DNA of 64,000 nt. Origin: Bacteroidota bacterium (lineage in GTDB: Bacteria > Bacteroidota > Ignavibacteria > Palsa-1295). The stretch spans positions 62,001 to 126,000 of the forward strand of contig JAUZNX010000006.1 in the NCBI GenBank assembly GCA_030706745.1. Direction: 5' to 3'. Positions 8,605 to 17,735 of this stretch are shown piece by piece (within the stretch, counting starts at the first letter, position 1; the number at the start of each line of letters is the position of its first letter). The translations under genes were made by a program, and so were the position numbers. Below the pieces are notes generated by a model. It had not been told where the DNA came from. It saw nothing but the letters and a program-made list of their open reading frames with translations, and ran no database searches.

Positions 8605-9621
8605 ATGGAAACGAACTTGGACCTGATAGGAATCGGCGAATGTCTTGCCGAGTTGAATTCTGTTGATGAAGAGAGCGGCCGCGGCATGTATCAGCTCGGC
8701 TACTCCGGCGATGTGCTGAACTCTCTCTCGGCTGCGAAAGCGCTCGGTCTCACGACCGGACTCATTTCCGCGCTTGGCGACGATCCATTTACCGATGGAC
8801 TCGTTGAAGTACTCCAGTCCGAAGATATCGATCTCTCGCATGCGCCAATTCTCGAGGGCAAAGCGAACGGCGCTTATTTTATTCATCGAGACGAAGGCGG
8901 CAATCCCCACTTCCACTTTTTACGGCGAGACTCGGCCGCGACCTATGCCTTCTCTGCGCAGCCGTTGGAGGATCTCATTCGCTATGCCTCGAGCGCACGC
9001 GCCGTGCTGTTCTCCTCCATTCCGGTTGCGGTGATGAAGGATCGGAACAGACTGATCGAACTCGTTCGAGAAACGCATGGTCATGCTAAGGTCTGCTTCG
9101 ATCTCAATGTGCGGCCAAGTTTATGGGACAACCTCGATGCGTTGCGCGAACTGTTACCAGTGTTCGCACCGCATGTAGATGTCTTATTCGTCTCGGCTCA
9201 GGACGACGCCCTGCTCTTTAACCATCGCGAAGCGGCGGCCGCTGTCGATCACTACTGCAATATGGGATTTACGGAAGTCGCGTTTTGCCGCGGCGCGCAG
9301 AGCACGCTGGTCGGACTCCGGAATCCGGCGAAAATGGACTCGACGATTTTTGAGGTCCCCGTGCCTCGAGTCACCTCGGTCGTCGATGCCACCGGCGCTG
9401 GTGATGCCTTCAATGCCGGCTATATCGCCGCTATGCTGCGCGGACATCCGCCGTTTGAATGTGCCGCCATGGGAAATGCCACGGCCGCGTGCAGCCTCGA
9501 AGTTCGAGGCGGCCGCAGCACTGGAATTACCATCCAGCGTGTCGAGCGGCATTATCGCCCGCTCGTCAAGTGGGGGACGTTCAAGGGGCCGGCACTGGCA
9601 ATGAGCCGTCGGGCGAATTAA
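8605..9621 (+). CDS. PfkB-family sugar kinase (2-keto-3-deoxygluconate kinase- or fructokinase-like)
   Basis: This 338-residue cytoplasmic kinase transfers phosphate from ATP to a sugar or sugar acid. PfkB features: an N-terminal LDLIGIGECLAELNSV strand, the GYSGDVLNSLSAAKALGL substrate-side motif, the ALGDDPFTDGLVEVL segment, and the ATP-site signature DATGAGDAFNAGYIAAML with the catalytic Asp in GAGD. The pattern is nearest to 2-keto-3-deoxygluconate kinases, but fructokinase or another substrate is possible. It is the first gene of the run with the alpha-mannosidase and the FGGY kinase, so it probably handles a product of the same sugar route. A TCGTATTTTTG box ends 5 bases upstream of the start codon. 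Confidence 0.8.
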   Translation: METNLDLIGIGECLAELNSVDEESGRGMYQLGYSGDVLNSLSAAKALGLTTGLISALGDDPFTDGLVEVLQSEDIDLSHAPILEGKANGAYFIHRDEGGNPHFHFLRRDSAATYAFSAQPLEDLIRYASSARAVLFSSIPVAVMKDRNRLIELVRETHGHAKVCFDLNVRPSLWDNLDALRELLPVFAPHVDVLFVSAQDDALLFNHREAAAAVDHYCNMGFTEVAFCRGAQSTLVGLRNPAKMDSTIFEVPVPRVTSVVDATGAGDAFNAGYIAAMLRGHPPFECAAMGNATAACSLEVRGGRSTGITIQRVERHYRPLVKWGTFKGPALAMSRRAN

Positions 9622-9633
9622 TGATGACTGTCG

Positions 9634-9712
9634 AATGATGAATGATGGAGAGCGGATGTTCTTCATCGGATAATCTATTTCATCATTTATTATCATTCAA
9701 CATTCATCATTG
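9634..9712. repeat. Palindromic heptanucleotide element
   Basis: The left arm has two AATGATG units; the right arm (9681-9712) has five degenerate period-7 units of complementary type such as TCATCAT and CATTCAT. The element fills the gap in front of the alpha-mannosidase and its right end overlaps that gene's TTG start codon. Confidence 0.65.
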
Positions 9713-12094
9713 CCCCAGATTCACCTAATCGGTAACGCGCATCTCGATCCGGCGTGGATGTGGCGCATGGAGGAAGGCCTTGCTGCATTCCGCGCAACGT
9801 GCCGGTCCGCTCTCGATCGCATCCGCGAGTTTCCGGGCTTTATCTTCACTTGCTCCAGTGCGGCGCATTTTGCCTTTGTCGAAGAGACCGACCCGGATCT
9901 CTTCGGTCGCATTCAACAAGCAGTCTGCGATGGCCGCTGGGCAATTGTCGGAGGCTGGTGGGTCGAGCCCGACTGCAATCTACCAAGTGGCGAGAGTTTT
10001 ATTCGTCAGGCACTCCTGGGGCAAGAATATTTTCAGCGTCGGTTCGGGAAGATCGCAACCGTTGCCTACAACATCGATAGTTTCGGCCACAATGCCAACC
10101 TGCCGCAGTTGCTGCGAAAGGCAGGGCTTACGTCCTACGTCTTCATGCGACCCGGTGAGGAAGAAAAGCCACTCCCCGCTTCGCTCTTCCAATGGGAGGC
10201 GCCGAGCGGCGACCGCGTGACTGCCTACCGTCTTCCACTGCATTACTCAAATTACGAATTTTCGACAAGAGAGAAACTTCACCGACTCCCAGACTATCCG
10301 CTCTACACGCCGGAGCCACCCTGGATGATTTTCTTTGGTGTCGGTAATCATGGTGGAGGTCCGACGATCGCGGAGTTAGAGGATATTGCCGATTTGCGAA
10401 AAGAGCAACGAGGCATCGAGCTAAGCGAGCCCGAACGGTTCTTCGCAGCAATCGACTGCACGACGCTGCCCGTCGTTCATGATGAAATTCAACCGCATGC
10501 CATTGGCTGCTACAGCGCCCATAGCGAGATCAAGCAACTGCACCGCCGTACCGAGCATGCGCTGCTGACTGCGGAGCGCGCGCAGGTGTTGGGATTCCTC
10601 TTCGAGTACCTGCTAGGAAGTCAAGCATCGCTCATCATGCGCGAAGACCTTCGCCTTGATAAGACGGAGGATTCCCCCGCTTTTTCAAGGCGGGGGCAGG
10701 GGGTGGTTGAATTAGATCGTGCATGGAAGAATCTATGCTTCAATCAATTTCACGACTTGCTGGGTGGTGTGGCGATTCGCGAAGCGTGCGATGACTCGAT
10801 TTCCATGTACCGCGAGGCTATTTCGGTCGCCGATCGGATTACCCGGGACAAACTTGGGAGTCTGATGGCTCGCATTGATATGAGCGCGCACATCGAAAAT
10901 CTTGTTGTCTTCAATCTCAGCGCTCACCCTCGCAAAGAATTGATCGAATTCGAATGCTGGCTTCCGCATGAATCCGGACAGAAACCACTTCCAGAAGTGC
11001 GGTTGATTTCCCCAGATGGCAAAGCCGTGCCATCGCAAAGAATTGAGGCATCCGGAAAAATTGGTGACGATCGAATGAGGTATGCAGCCATCGTTTCGGT
11101 CCCGGCGTTTGGATGGAGCGTCTTTGGCATTGAACGCAGCAATTCGGTCAGTGTGACTGATGTGAGTGAAATAACACTTCCGGTTGAATATGCTCCGGCA
11201 GTGATCGTTCGTGATGAGTCTGATACGTGGGGACATGGAGCAACGTCCTTTACCGATTATGAAAGCGAATTTCGTATCGATGCGATCGAGACCATCGAGC
11301 ATGGGCCGCTTCGAACTGGTTGCCGCATCAAGAGTAGTGGCGGTGCCTCCCGCATGGAAGAAGAAATCCTTTGGACGAAAGATGACCCCGCGATCGAGAT
11401 TCGCGTTTTTCTCGATTGGCACGAGCGGCACCGGATTCTTAAGATCCGATTTCGTCATGGATGCGCTGATCCCGTTGCGAATTATGAGATTCCGTATGCG
11501 TGGGTTCAGCGGCCTACCGGACCACGTGAATGGCCGGGACAAATGTGGGTGTGCGTTACGGAGCGCGACGGTTCTCACGGTGTGGCGATTGTCACCGATT
11601 CGAAATACAGCTATTCGGTCGATAGCGAATTTATCTACATCATTGCCGCGCGAAGTCCGCTGTTCGCACATCATACACCGCCGCATGTGATGCACGAAGG
11701 CGAGCGCGAGCGGTACCAGGATCAGGGCGAACAGGAATTCCGATTGCTGCTAATCCCCTATGAAGGCAACTGGAGTGGAAGTCATATTGCGCGCTTTCAA
11801 TCGCCTCTCATCGTCCAGACTGAATCCGGACATAACGGACAATTGCCAAGCACGTTTGCCGGCTTCAAGCGGGATAGCAGAGCGATACACGTTGGCGCAC
11901 TGAAGAAAGCTCAGGATGACAATGGGATTATTCTCAGAGCCGTGGAGCAGGCCGGCGAGTCGAGCGAGGCCACATTCGAATTTCCCACGCTTGGTGCGCG
12001 ATGGCGCACGTCATTTTCTCCATTCGAAATTAGGACATTCCTTGTGCGTGACGGCCACGCCACCGAAGTCGATTTTCTCGAGCGTCCTTTATGA
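9710..12094 (+). CDS. Glycoside hydrolase family 38 alpha-mannosidase
   Basis: This 794-residue enzyme would cleave alpha-mannosides with retention of configuration. The N-terminus PQIHLIGNAHLDPAWMWRM holds the zinc-binding His-x-Asp, and AYNIDSFGHNANLPQLLRKA has the expected catalytic Asp nucleophile. CYSAHSEIKQLHRRTEHALL and CFNQFHDLLGG are further GH38 signatures; the C-terminal beta domains run to the end. The frame upstream has a stop at 9671 and no ATG, so TTG at 9710 is the likely start. No signal peptide is seen, so it probably acts in the cytoplasm on imported oligosaccharide. A hairpin repeat sits in frame at 10667-10712. The stop overlaps the next start by four bases, showing translational coupling. 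Confidence 0.88.
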   Translation: MPQIHLIGNAHLDPAWMWRMEEGLAAFRATCRSALDRIREFPGFIFTCSSAAHFAFVEETDPDLFGRIQQAVCDGRWAIVGGWWVEPDCNLPSGESFIRQALLGQEYFQRRFGKIATVAYNIDSFGHNANLPQLLRKAGLTSYVFMRPGEEEKPLPASLFQWEAPSGDRVTAYRLPLHYSNYEFSTREKLHRLPDYPLYTPEPPWMIFFGVGNHGGGPTIAELEDIADLRKEQRGIELSEPERFFAAIDCTTLPVVHDEIQPHAIGCYSAHSEIKQLHRRTEHALLTAERAQVLGFLFEYLLGSQASLIMREDLRLDKTEDSPAFSRRGQGVVELDRAWKNLCFNQFHDLLGGVAIREACDDSISMYREAISVADRITRDKLGSLMARIDMSAHIENLVVFNLSAHPRKELIEFECWLPHESGQKPLPEVRLISPDGKAVPSQRIEASGKIGDDRMRYAAIVSVPAFGWSVFGIERSNSVSVTDVSEITLPVEYAPAVIVRDESDTWGHGATSFTDYESEFRIDAIETIEHGPLRTGCRIKSSGGASRMEEEILWTKDDPAIEIRVFLDWHERHRILKIRFRHGCADPVANYEIPYAWVQRPTGPREWPGQMWVCVTERDGSHGVAIVTDSKYSYSVDSEFIYIIAARSPLFAHHTPPHVMHEGERERYQDQGEQEFRLLLIPYEGNWSGSHIARFQSPLIVQTESGHNGQLPSTFAGFKRDSRAIHVGALKKAQDDNGIILRAVEQAGESSEATFEFPTLGARWRTSFSPFEIRTFLVRDGHATEVDFLERPL
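10667..10712 (+). repeat. In-frame hairpin repeat inside the alpha-mannosidase gene
   Basis: A stem of CCCCCGC (10674-10680) and GCGGGGG (10690-10696) is followed by a G-rich tract. It encodes about sixteen residues around DSPAFSRRGQGVV that do not look like GH38 sequence, between LRLDKTE and LDRAWKNL. It resembles the C-run/G-run palindromic repeats that are dispersed in many bacterial genomes, usually between genes. Confidence 0.6.
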
Positions 12095-13437
12095 GAGCAG
12101 TTATCGGCATTGATGTCGGCTCTTCCGCGATCAAGGGCACGCTGGTCGCCGAGGGTACTGTGCTGCACACCGACCGACTTCCAATTCCCGCGCGACTCCC
12201 GACCGCTCCCGAATTTTTCGAGCACGATCCACTCGCGATTCGTGATGCGGCGTTCGAGATTATCTCGAAGCTCGCAGGAAAGACCAGTGAACTCGGCTTA
12301 TGCATCAGCGCATTAGCATTTACTGGTCAGATGCATGGCGGACTGGTCGTCGATCGGCGCCTTCGACCACTCACCAATTTCGTAACCTGGCAGGATAAAC
12401 GCTGCACGGCGATGCTGCCAAAACTGGAGACGCAGTTTGGTGAAGATCCGACCGGTCTCAACGTTCGCAATGGATTTCTGCTGACGACGCTTGCGTGGTG
12501 GAATCGGCACGGAGCACTGCCGAACGGCTCCGCATACGTTCTCGGCATCTACGATTGGCTCACAAGCTTGCTCGCCGGCCACGCCGTTACCGATATCACC
12601 AGTGCAGCGGCGTGGGCAATGTTCGACCCCATACGGAAGGAATGGCGACATGCTGTGTTCGATAGCTTCGGTATTCCGCAATCGCTCCTACCGGATGTCT
12701 TCGAGCCGGGAGCATGGGTCGGACAGGTCGAACAATCGCTTGCCAACGTACTCGGCCTGCCACTTGATACAGCAGTCCATGCCAGCATCGGGGACACGCA
12801 AGCAGCCTATCTGGGAGCAGGATGTACGAGCACGGACCTTCTGCTTAACTTCGGAACTGGCTCACAGAGCATGTGGGAGACCACCACTCCCCTCGCCAGC
12901 CGAGGGACGGACATTCGATACTTGATGCGGGATCGATTTCTCGTGACAGTACCAACTCTCGCCGGCGGCGAGGCCTACCGCACGATGGCATTGTTCATTC
13001 AAGATGTTCTTTCCGAATTCGAACCTCCGTCAGGCCCGTCTGAAAGGTTGGGCCGATCTGACCTGTCGAAGATCTTCGCTCTCATGGACCGGCTTGCCTG
13101 TGGCACTTCCTCCCACGGCATTCATTTCGATCCGATCTTTGCCGGTAGCAAGTTTCGGCCGGAGGGCGAGCGGGCTTCGATCGTCGGGCTAACGAGAGAG
13201 AATTTTCTCCTTGCACCACTGTTGCGAGCACTCGTCGAAGGAATGATCGAAGAGATTGCCGCGCCATATTTCGAACGGGAAAGCCGTATGCGACACCAGC
13301 GGCTGATCGGCGCCGGCAGTGGTATGCGGAGCAATCAATCGCTCCGGGAGGCCGCAGAACAGCGATTCGGCCTGCCCATTTCAGTCTCCCGGGTTACCGA
13401 AGAAGCCGCGCTCGGCGCGGCAATGCTTTGCGGCTGA
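12091..13437 (+). CDS. FGGY-family carbohydrate kinase, sedoheptulokinase-like
   Basis: This 448-residue kinase has the two actin-like domains of the FGGY family. MRAVIGIDVGSSAIKGTLV is the N-terminal phosphate loop. FTGQMHGGLVV, LTNFVTWQDKRC, a glycine-containing AAAWAMFDP segment, LLPDVFEPGAWVG and IGDTQAAYLGAG follow in the order and spacing of sedoheptulokinase (SHPK), which phosphorylates sedoheptulose to the 7-phosphate. The C-terminal IGAGSGMRSNQSLREAAEQR is the second nucleotide-side motif. It overlaps the alpha-mannosidase stop by four bases. Xylulokinase or another ketose kinase remains possible, and its presence with a GH38 enzyme makes a mannose- or ketose-derived substrate worth testing. 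Confidence 0.75.
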   Translation: MRAVIGIDVGSSAIKGTLVAEGTVLHTDRLPIPARLPTAPEFFEHDPLAIRDAAFEIISKLAGKTSELGLCISALAFTGQMHGGLVVDRRLRPLTNFVTWQDKRCTAMLPKLETQFGEDPTGLNVRNGFLLTTLAWWNRHGALPNGSAYVLGIYDWLTSLLAGHAVTDITSAAAWAMFDPIRKEWRHAVFDSFGIPQSLLPDVFEPGAWVGQVEQSLANVLGLPLDTAVHASIGDTQAAYLGAGCTSTDLLLNFGTGSQSMWETTTPLASRGTDIRYLMRDRFLVTVPTLAGGEAYRTMALFIQDVLSEFEPPSGPSERLGRSDLSKIFALMDRLACGTSSHGIHFDPIFAGSKFRPEGERASIVGLTRENFLLAPLLRALVEGMIEEIAAPYFERESRMRHQRLIGAGSGMRSNQSLREAAEQRFGLPISVSRVTEEAALGAAMLCG

Positions 13438-13674
13438 AGCCCGAACTGAGACGTCGAGCCGGAATGAATCGTATATTTGTACTCCAATTCAGGTGTCCAA
13501 GTGCCCCGCGCAACCTTTTCCGGGTTCGTGTGTACTTGGCTCGTGCGCCACGGAGGGTTTCCGGAGCGCATCGGAACTCTCGATTGTTTTCCGAGAATCC
13601 GAACACGGGCGGGAGACTGTGAGATCATTAATGACCTCACTCCTCGCCCGCCACATCATCCAGGTTTAGAAATC

Positions 13675-15318
13675 ATGAAGCAGAATTCCCGCCGTCCGCT
13701 GGCCAAAACACTGTTCTTCGCTCCCGCTCTGTGCTTGCTGATCATGGCGGGCTGTCAGGCCGGGACCGTGGACGTCCAACCACAAGAATTTGCCAATATC
13801 CGGGTCATGAACTTCGCGCCGTGGCCTGCCTCATCGATGGATGTGTATTGGTGGCAATATGGCGAAAACCACCCTGCTTTGCCGCAAAGCCAGAACCTCC
13901 GATATGGTGGTGGGGCTGTCTATACCACAGGAATTCTTGCGTCCACGTCCGGAACAGTCTATCATTATGACGTCACGCCAGCGACACATCCCGAAAAACA
14001 CGATATTCCGGGAGATCCGACAATGACGATCGTCGGCGGCAAAAAGTATACGCTCATGATCACGACGGTCAACGGAAATTTCACAACCCGTCTAATTCCG
14101 GACCGTGTCGTGTCCGGTACGTTCGATTCTTCGAAAGCTTATGTCCGCTTTATCAACATGCAGCCCGGTACGCCGAATCTGTCCATGCGCGTCAACGATC
14201 CGAGCTTTGGCGATGTAATCGATATGGTCAACGGCTCCCATGGTGTTGCCTTTAATGCCAATTCGGACTATGTGCCGCTCAAGACCGTACTCGACACAAG
14301 CTTCTCGTTTTACGTGATTCAGACCGGAAACGCAACTGCCGGAGTGCTCGCGCGCCTGACCGACCAGACCTTTACCGGTGGCAATTTTTATACACTGATA
14401 TATGCCGGCGATCCCGCGCGGCTCCCAACCGATACGGCAACGACCGACACGGCACAGGCTCCTCTGGATAACTTCCGGCTGCGTGCATTCGATGACAACA
14501 ATCTTGGCAACGACCAGACTGCTCCCCTGCAGCCGGCGTTCCGGTATAATGTTGTCAACGGAATTGTACCGCCGGCGAGTGGATACTACAATGGCGATAC
14601 CAAGCTTGGATTTGTCATCAATGGCGAGACATTTACGGAGCGCGATAACTTCACGTTTTGGCCTGTCCCGGCACTGACACCCGCGGGTTCGGGATTCAAC
14701 ATGGTGGATCCAACGAACAGCCTTTGGGAAGTGAATTTTGCAAGCACATCGATCCCGAGCCACAAGGTTGGACTTTCGGCGTCCGCGACGGATGATGCTG
14801 GAAAGAATGCCCACTTGTTGTTCGATCTCAACGACAACAACAAGCTGGGATTCGATGAAACAAAGCTTTCTTCGGACACCTCGATCTCCTTCGTTTTCTA
14901 CAACGGCGATTCAACTATGAAGGCCAATCCTCGCTACGCGGCGATCGGAATTCCGAATTACTCTTATCCCGACTCGATTATCCTCGTATTCGTCTCGGCA
15001 GTCGGATATCCGGTTGGTGGAACCAAGCCCTATACCAGCTTTTATACTTCGATTTCCGGCCTGCCCGACATGTCATTCCTGAGCAAGGTACCAGGTATGT
15101 CAAATATCGTGGTGATCCCCGCAGCGAACAACCAGATTACTGTCACCGACTCGGTGGGTAAGGTCGGCGCCGCGGTAGCAGGCAGTTCGAGTACGTTTAC
15201 AGCCGCTCCGGGAGGAATCTATGAGATCGTCTCGGTCGGAAGCAGTACCCAGGCCGGCAGTGGTTCGCCGTATGTTCCGAAGTTGCTCGTGATGCACTTG
15301 AACAAAACGATGCCCTAA
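13675..15318 (+). CDS. Lipoprotein with DUF4397 domain
   Basis: This 547-residue protein starts at the ATG at 13675, which gives a lipoprotein signal peptide (KTLFFAPALCLLIMAGC) with lipidation Cys about residue 27; longer upstream frames do not. The segment ANIRVMNFAPWPASSMDVYW and the later KAYVRFINMQPGTPNLSMRV are two copies of the DUF4397 beta-sandwich opening. The C-terminal half is not recognised. DUF4397 proteins are envelope proteins of unknown function. A TCGTATATTTG box lies about 200 bases upstream. A strong terminator follows. Confidence 0.75.
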   Translation: MKQNSRRPLAKTLFFAPALCLLIMAGCQAGTVDVQPQEFANIRVMNFAPWPASSMDVYWWQYGENHPALPQSQNLRYGGGAVYTTGILASTSGTVYHYDVTPATHPEKHDIPGDPTMTIVGGKKYTLMITTVNGNFTTRLIPDRVVSGTFDSSKAYVRFINMQPGTPNLSMRVNDPSFGDVIDMVNGSHGVAFNANSDYVPLKTVLDTSFSFYVIQTGNATAGVLARLTDQTFTGGNFYTLIYAGDPARLPTDTATTDTAQAPLDNFRLRAFDDNNLGNDQTAPLQPAFRYNVVNGIVPPASGYYNGDTKLGFVINGETFTERDNFTFWPVPALTPAGSGFNMVDPTNSLWEVNFASTSIPSHKVGLSASATDDAGKNAHLLFDLNDNNKLGFDETKLSSDTSISFVFYNGDSTMKANPRYAAIGIPNYSYPDSIILVFVSAVGYPVGGTKPYTSFYTSISGLPDMSFLSKVPGMSNIVVIPAANNQITVTDSVGKVGAAVAGSSSTFTAAPGGIYEIVSVGSSTQAGSGSPYVPKLLVMHLNKTMP

Positions 15319-15341
15319 CGGCAACATTGAAATTATGCATG

Positions 15342-15372
15342 AATAGCCGGAGCCGATGCTCCGGCTATTTTT
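15342..15372 (+). terminator. Rho-independent terminator
   Basis: A 12-bp stem (AATAGCCGGAGC / GCTCCGGCTATT) with a CGAT loop and trailing T-run follows the DUF4397 lipoprotein gene. Confidence 0.9.
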
Positions 15373-15389
15373 GTTCGTGACAATCCTTC

Positions 15390-16616
15390 ATGATGCCGAA
15401 ACCAACACCGGAACGCCTCCCTCGCAATGTCATCTGGCTTTCGATTGCCGCGATGATGAATGATATTTCCGGCGAGATCGTCCAGCGCGGACTTCCGCTC
15501 TTCCTATCGGCTACCCTGGGTGTCTCCAAAAGCGTCATTGGCCTGATTGAAGGCCTCGCGGACATGGCGGCATCATTGCTGCAAGTCTTCTCCGGCTGGT
15601 ACAGCGACCGTTGGGGCAACCGCAAGACCATTGCCGGAGCTGGCTACACCATGACGGCCCTCGCCCGACCGATGCTCTATTTTGCTACAACGTGGGTCCT
15701 TCCGCTCTTCAGCAAATTTCTGGACCGCGCGGGCAAAGGCATTCGTAACGCACCGCGCGATGCCCTTATCGCCGACTCGGTCTCGCCACAGATGCGCGGC
15801 CGAGCGTTTGGCCTGAACCGCGCGCTCGATCCTGCCGGAGCCGTGCTCGGCGCGCTGATCGGAGCGGGACTCTTGTATTACTGGCAGTCATCTCGATTCG
15901 CATTCGGCAGCGGTGGTCTCTCGCTCCCGCATTGGAAGACGCTCATGCTTGTCGCACTCATTCCGAGCGCGATCGCAGCACTGATCGTCTTCTTCATCGT
16001 GCAGGAAAAAAAGCGCGAGCGGCGGACGCCGCCGCCCCTCAAACATATCCTGCACGTTGGAAAGGACCGTCGCTTCCGAAGGCTGATGCTGATCGTCGCC
16101 TTTTTTACTCTGGGACTATCGAGCGATGCATTCCTCGTACTTCGGGCACAAAGCCTGGGCATCGCGCTCTGGCAGATCTTCGTTATCATCGCGCTGTTCA
16201 ATTTGGTCACGGCACTTTCGGCGTACCCTGCCGGGATTCTCTCCGACCGCCTGACGCGTCGCGCGCTGATCCGGGCGGGTTGGATCGCGTATGCACTGAT
16301 TTACGTCGGCTTCGCCTTCGCGAGCGAACCGTGGCATATCTGGACCCTGTATATCGTCTACGGCATTTATTATGGATTGACCGAGGGCGTCGAGAAAGCA
16401 TTCGTGGCCGATCTCGTGGCGCCGGAAGAACGTGGCGCAGCCTACGGCATCTATAATGGCGCCGTCGGAATTGCCGCGCTGCCGGCAAGTTTGATTGCGG
16501 GAATTCTCTGGCAACTGATCAGTCCTGCGGCACCATTTCTATTCGGTGGTGCGATTGCAGTCATCGCGACCATTCTGCTTGGTACTGTCAAAGAAACAAA
16601 AGCTCCGCTCCCATAA
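15390..16616 (+). CDS. MFS transporter
   Basis: This 408-residue integral membrane protein has the twelve-helix pattern of the major facilitator superfamily. GWYSDRWGNRKTIAGAGYTM is the conserved loop 2-3 motif, and FLDRAGKGIRNAPRDALIAD followed by RGRAFGLNRALDPAGAVLG is characteristic of a widespread subgroup annotated only as 'MFS transporter'. FHHLHV-type ligand residues cannot be assigned. ATG is present twice at the start (15390 and 15393). It stands alone between two terminators; substrate unknown. Confidence 0.8.
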   Translation: MMPKPTPERLPRNVIWLSIAAMMNDISGEIVQRGLPLFLSATLGVSKSVIGLIEGLADMAASLLQVFSGWYSDRWGNRKTIAGAGYTMTALARPMLYFATTWVLPLFSKFLDRAGKGIRNAPRDALIADSVSPQMRGRAFGLNRALDPAGAVLGALIGAGLLYYWQSSRFAFGSGGLSLPHWKTLMLVALIPSAIAALIVFFIVQEKKRERRTPPPLKHILHVGKDRRFRRLMLIVAFFTLGLSSDAFLVLRAQSLGIALWQIFVIIALFNLVTALSAYPAGILSDRLTRRALIRAGWIAYALIYVGFAFASEPWHIWTLYIVYGIYYGLTEGVEKAFVADLVAPEERGAAYGIYNGAVGIAALPASLIAGILWQLISPAAPFLFGGAIAVIATILLGTVKETKAPLP

Positions 16617-16627
16617 AGGAGCGGAGC
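16602..16627. terminator. Hairpin terminator between convergent genes
   Basis: A 10-bp stem (GCTCCGCTCC / GGAGCGGAGC) contains the MFS gene's stop codon in its loop. The T-run (read on the minus strand) follows the stem in the direction of the small gene at 16655, so it serves that gene best. Confidence 0.75.
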
Positions 16628-16654
16628 CATGAACGCCACTGGCAAGTATTATTG

Positions 16655-17038
16655 CTATCGGCCCATGCGGGCTCGGTCTTGCGCTTCATGGGCGCGGTCC
16701 TGTGCTTCGCGTCGAGCATCTTGCGCTCGCTCGCTGGCAGGGATGTTGCCACCATGAGATAGGCGGTACGTTTCATAGCGGGTGGTGCGCTTTGCATTCG
16801 CCCACTTTTCCCTGGTCTTATTGATCACGTTCGCATGACCGTTATCGTAGCGGTTCGTGCTTGGCACGTAAGCCGACCTTGTCATGTAACCAGGCGATCT
16901 CGAATAAGATGATGCTGTGGCCGCTGCCATATGATGTCTCATATACCGGTGATGTACTCGTGCGCTTGCCTCATTGAGTGGCATGAGGGCAAACGCTGCC
17001 ACGAGACATACACCCAGTACGTTTCTGAGTGTTTTCAT
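16655..17038 (-). CDS. Small secreted basic protein
   Basis: This 127-residue protein starts with a signal peptide (MKTLRNVLGVCLVAAFALMP, cut near ASA-R). The mature part is rich in Arg, His, Ala and Tyr (HHRYMRHHMAA) and ends with the internal repeat AQDARREAQDRAHEAQDRA, which predicts an amphipathic helix. I recognise no family. It is preceded by an AT-rich gap and followed by a shared terminator. The composition suggests a small periplasmic or cell-surface protein; function unknown. Confidence 0.6.
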   Translation of the reverse strand: MKTLRNVLGVCLVAAFALMPLNEASARVHHRYMRHHMAAATASSYSRSPGYMTRSAYVPSTNRYDNGHANVINKTREKWANAKRTTRYETYRLSHGGNIPASERAQDARREAQDRAHEAQDRARMGR

Positions 17039-17144
17039 AACTGCCTCCTTTCAAGAGATCAGTCTATAATAACTCACAACTTCGTGCCCAGCCAACCATT
17101 TCGGGCGAGGGGAAATCATAAATTGAAACTCAGCAAGTAGAAAC

Positions 17145-17735
17145 TCAGCCTCCGATCATCTTCAAAAAGTATTCATGCACTCGAGCATCATTGACGACTT
17201 CGGGATGGAACACAGTGGCCAGCAGATTCTTTTCACGCGCCATGACGATGCCGTTCTCGATCGTACCGAGCACTTCGACACCTTTGCCAACGTGTGTAAT
17301 AAGAGGCGCGCGGATGAACACTCCTGGAAATGGTGCTGCACCCAATGCCGGGATTTCGACCGGAGTCTCGGCGCTGAACCGTTGCGGACCAAATGCATTG
17401 CGGCGAACCCTGATGTCCATGAGGCCCAACCGGCCTTGCTTAGAGCCTTCTATTTCTTTCGCGAGCAGGATAGAACCCATGCACGTGCCCCAGATTGGCA
17501 ACCCAGTATTACCAAGCTTTTGAATTTCATCGAAAATACCTCGAGCGGCATCAGAACTTTCCAGAATCGCAACGGCAGTTGATTCGCCGCCAGGGAGAAT
17601 CAGCGCATCGAGTCCAACGAGATCGCTGGTGCGGCGAATCTCGCGCGTCTGCACTCCGAGCGATTCCAGCTTCTGGATGTGCTCGCGGAAATCGCCCTGG
17701 AGACCGAGTACCCCGACGACGGGCTTAGATGCCAC
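17145..17735 (-). CDS. pdxT: Pyridoxal 5'-phosphate synthase glutaminase subunit PdxT
   Basis: This 196-residue class I glutamine amidotransferase releases ammonia from glutamine and passes it to PdxS for pyridoxal phosphate synthesis. [14 protein letters not shown] is the N-terminal signature, [11 protein letters not shown] the oxyanion region, and [10 protein letters not shown] carries the catalytic Cys. [19 protein letters not shown] holds the catalytic His and Glu. It overlaps pdxS by 11 bases, as expected for a coupled pair. Confidence 0.95.
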   Translation of the reverse strand: MASKPVVGVLGLQGDFREHIQKLESLGVQTREIRRTSDLVGLDALILPGGESTAVAILESSDAARGIFDEIQKLGNTGLPIWGTCMGSILLAKEIEGSKQGRLGLMDIRVRRNAFGPQRFSAETPVEIPALGAAPFPGVFIRAPLITHVGKGVEVLGTIENGIVMAREKNLLATVFHPEVVNDARVHEYFLKMIGG

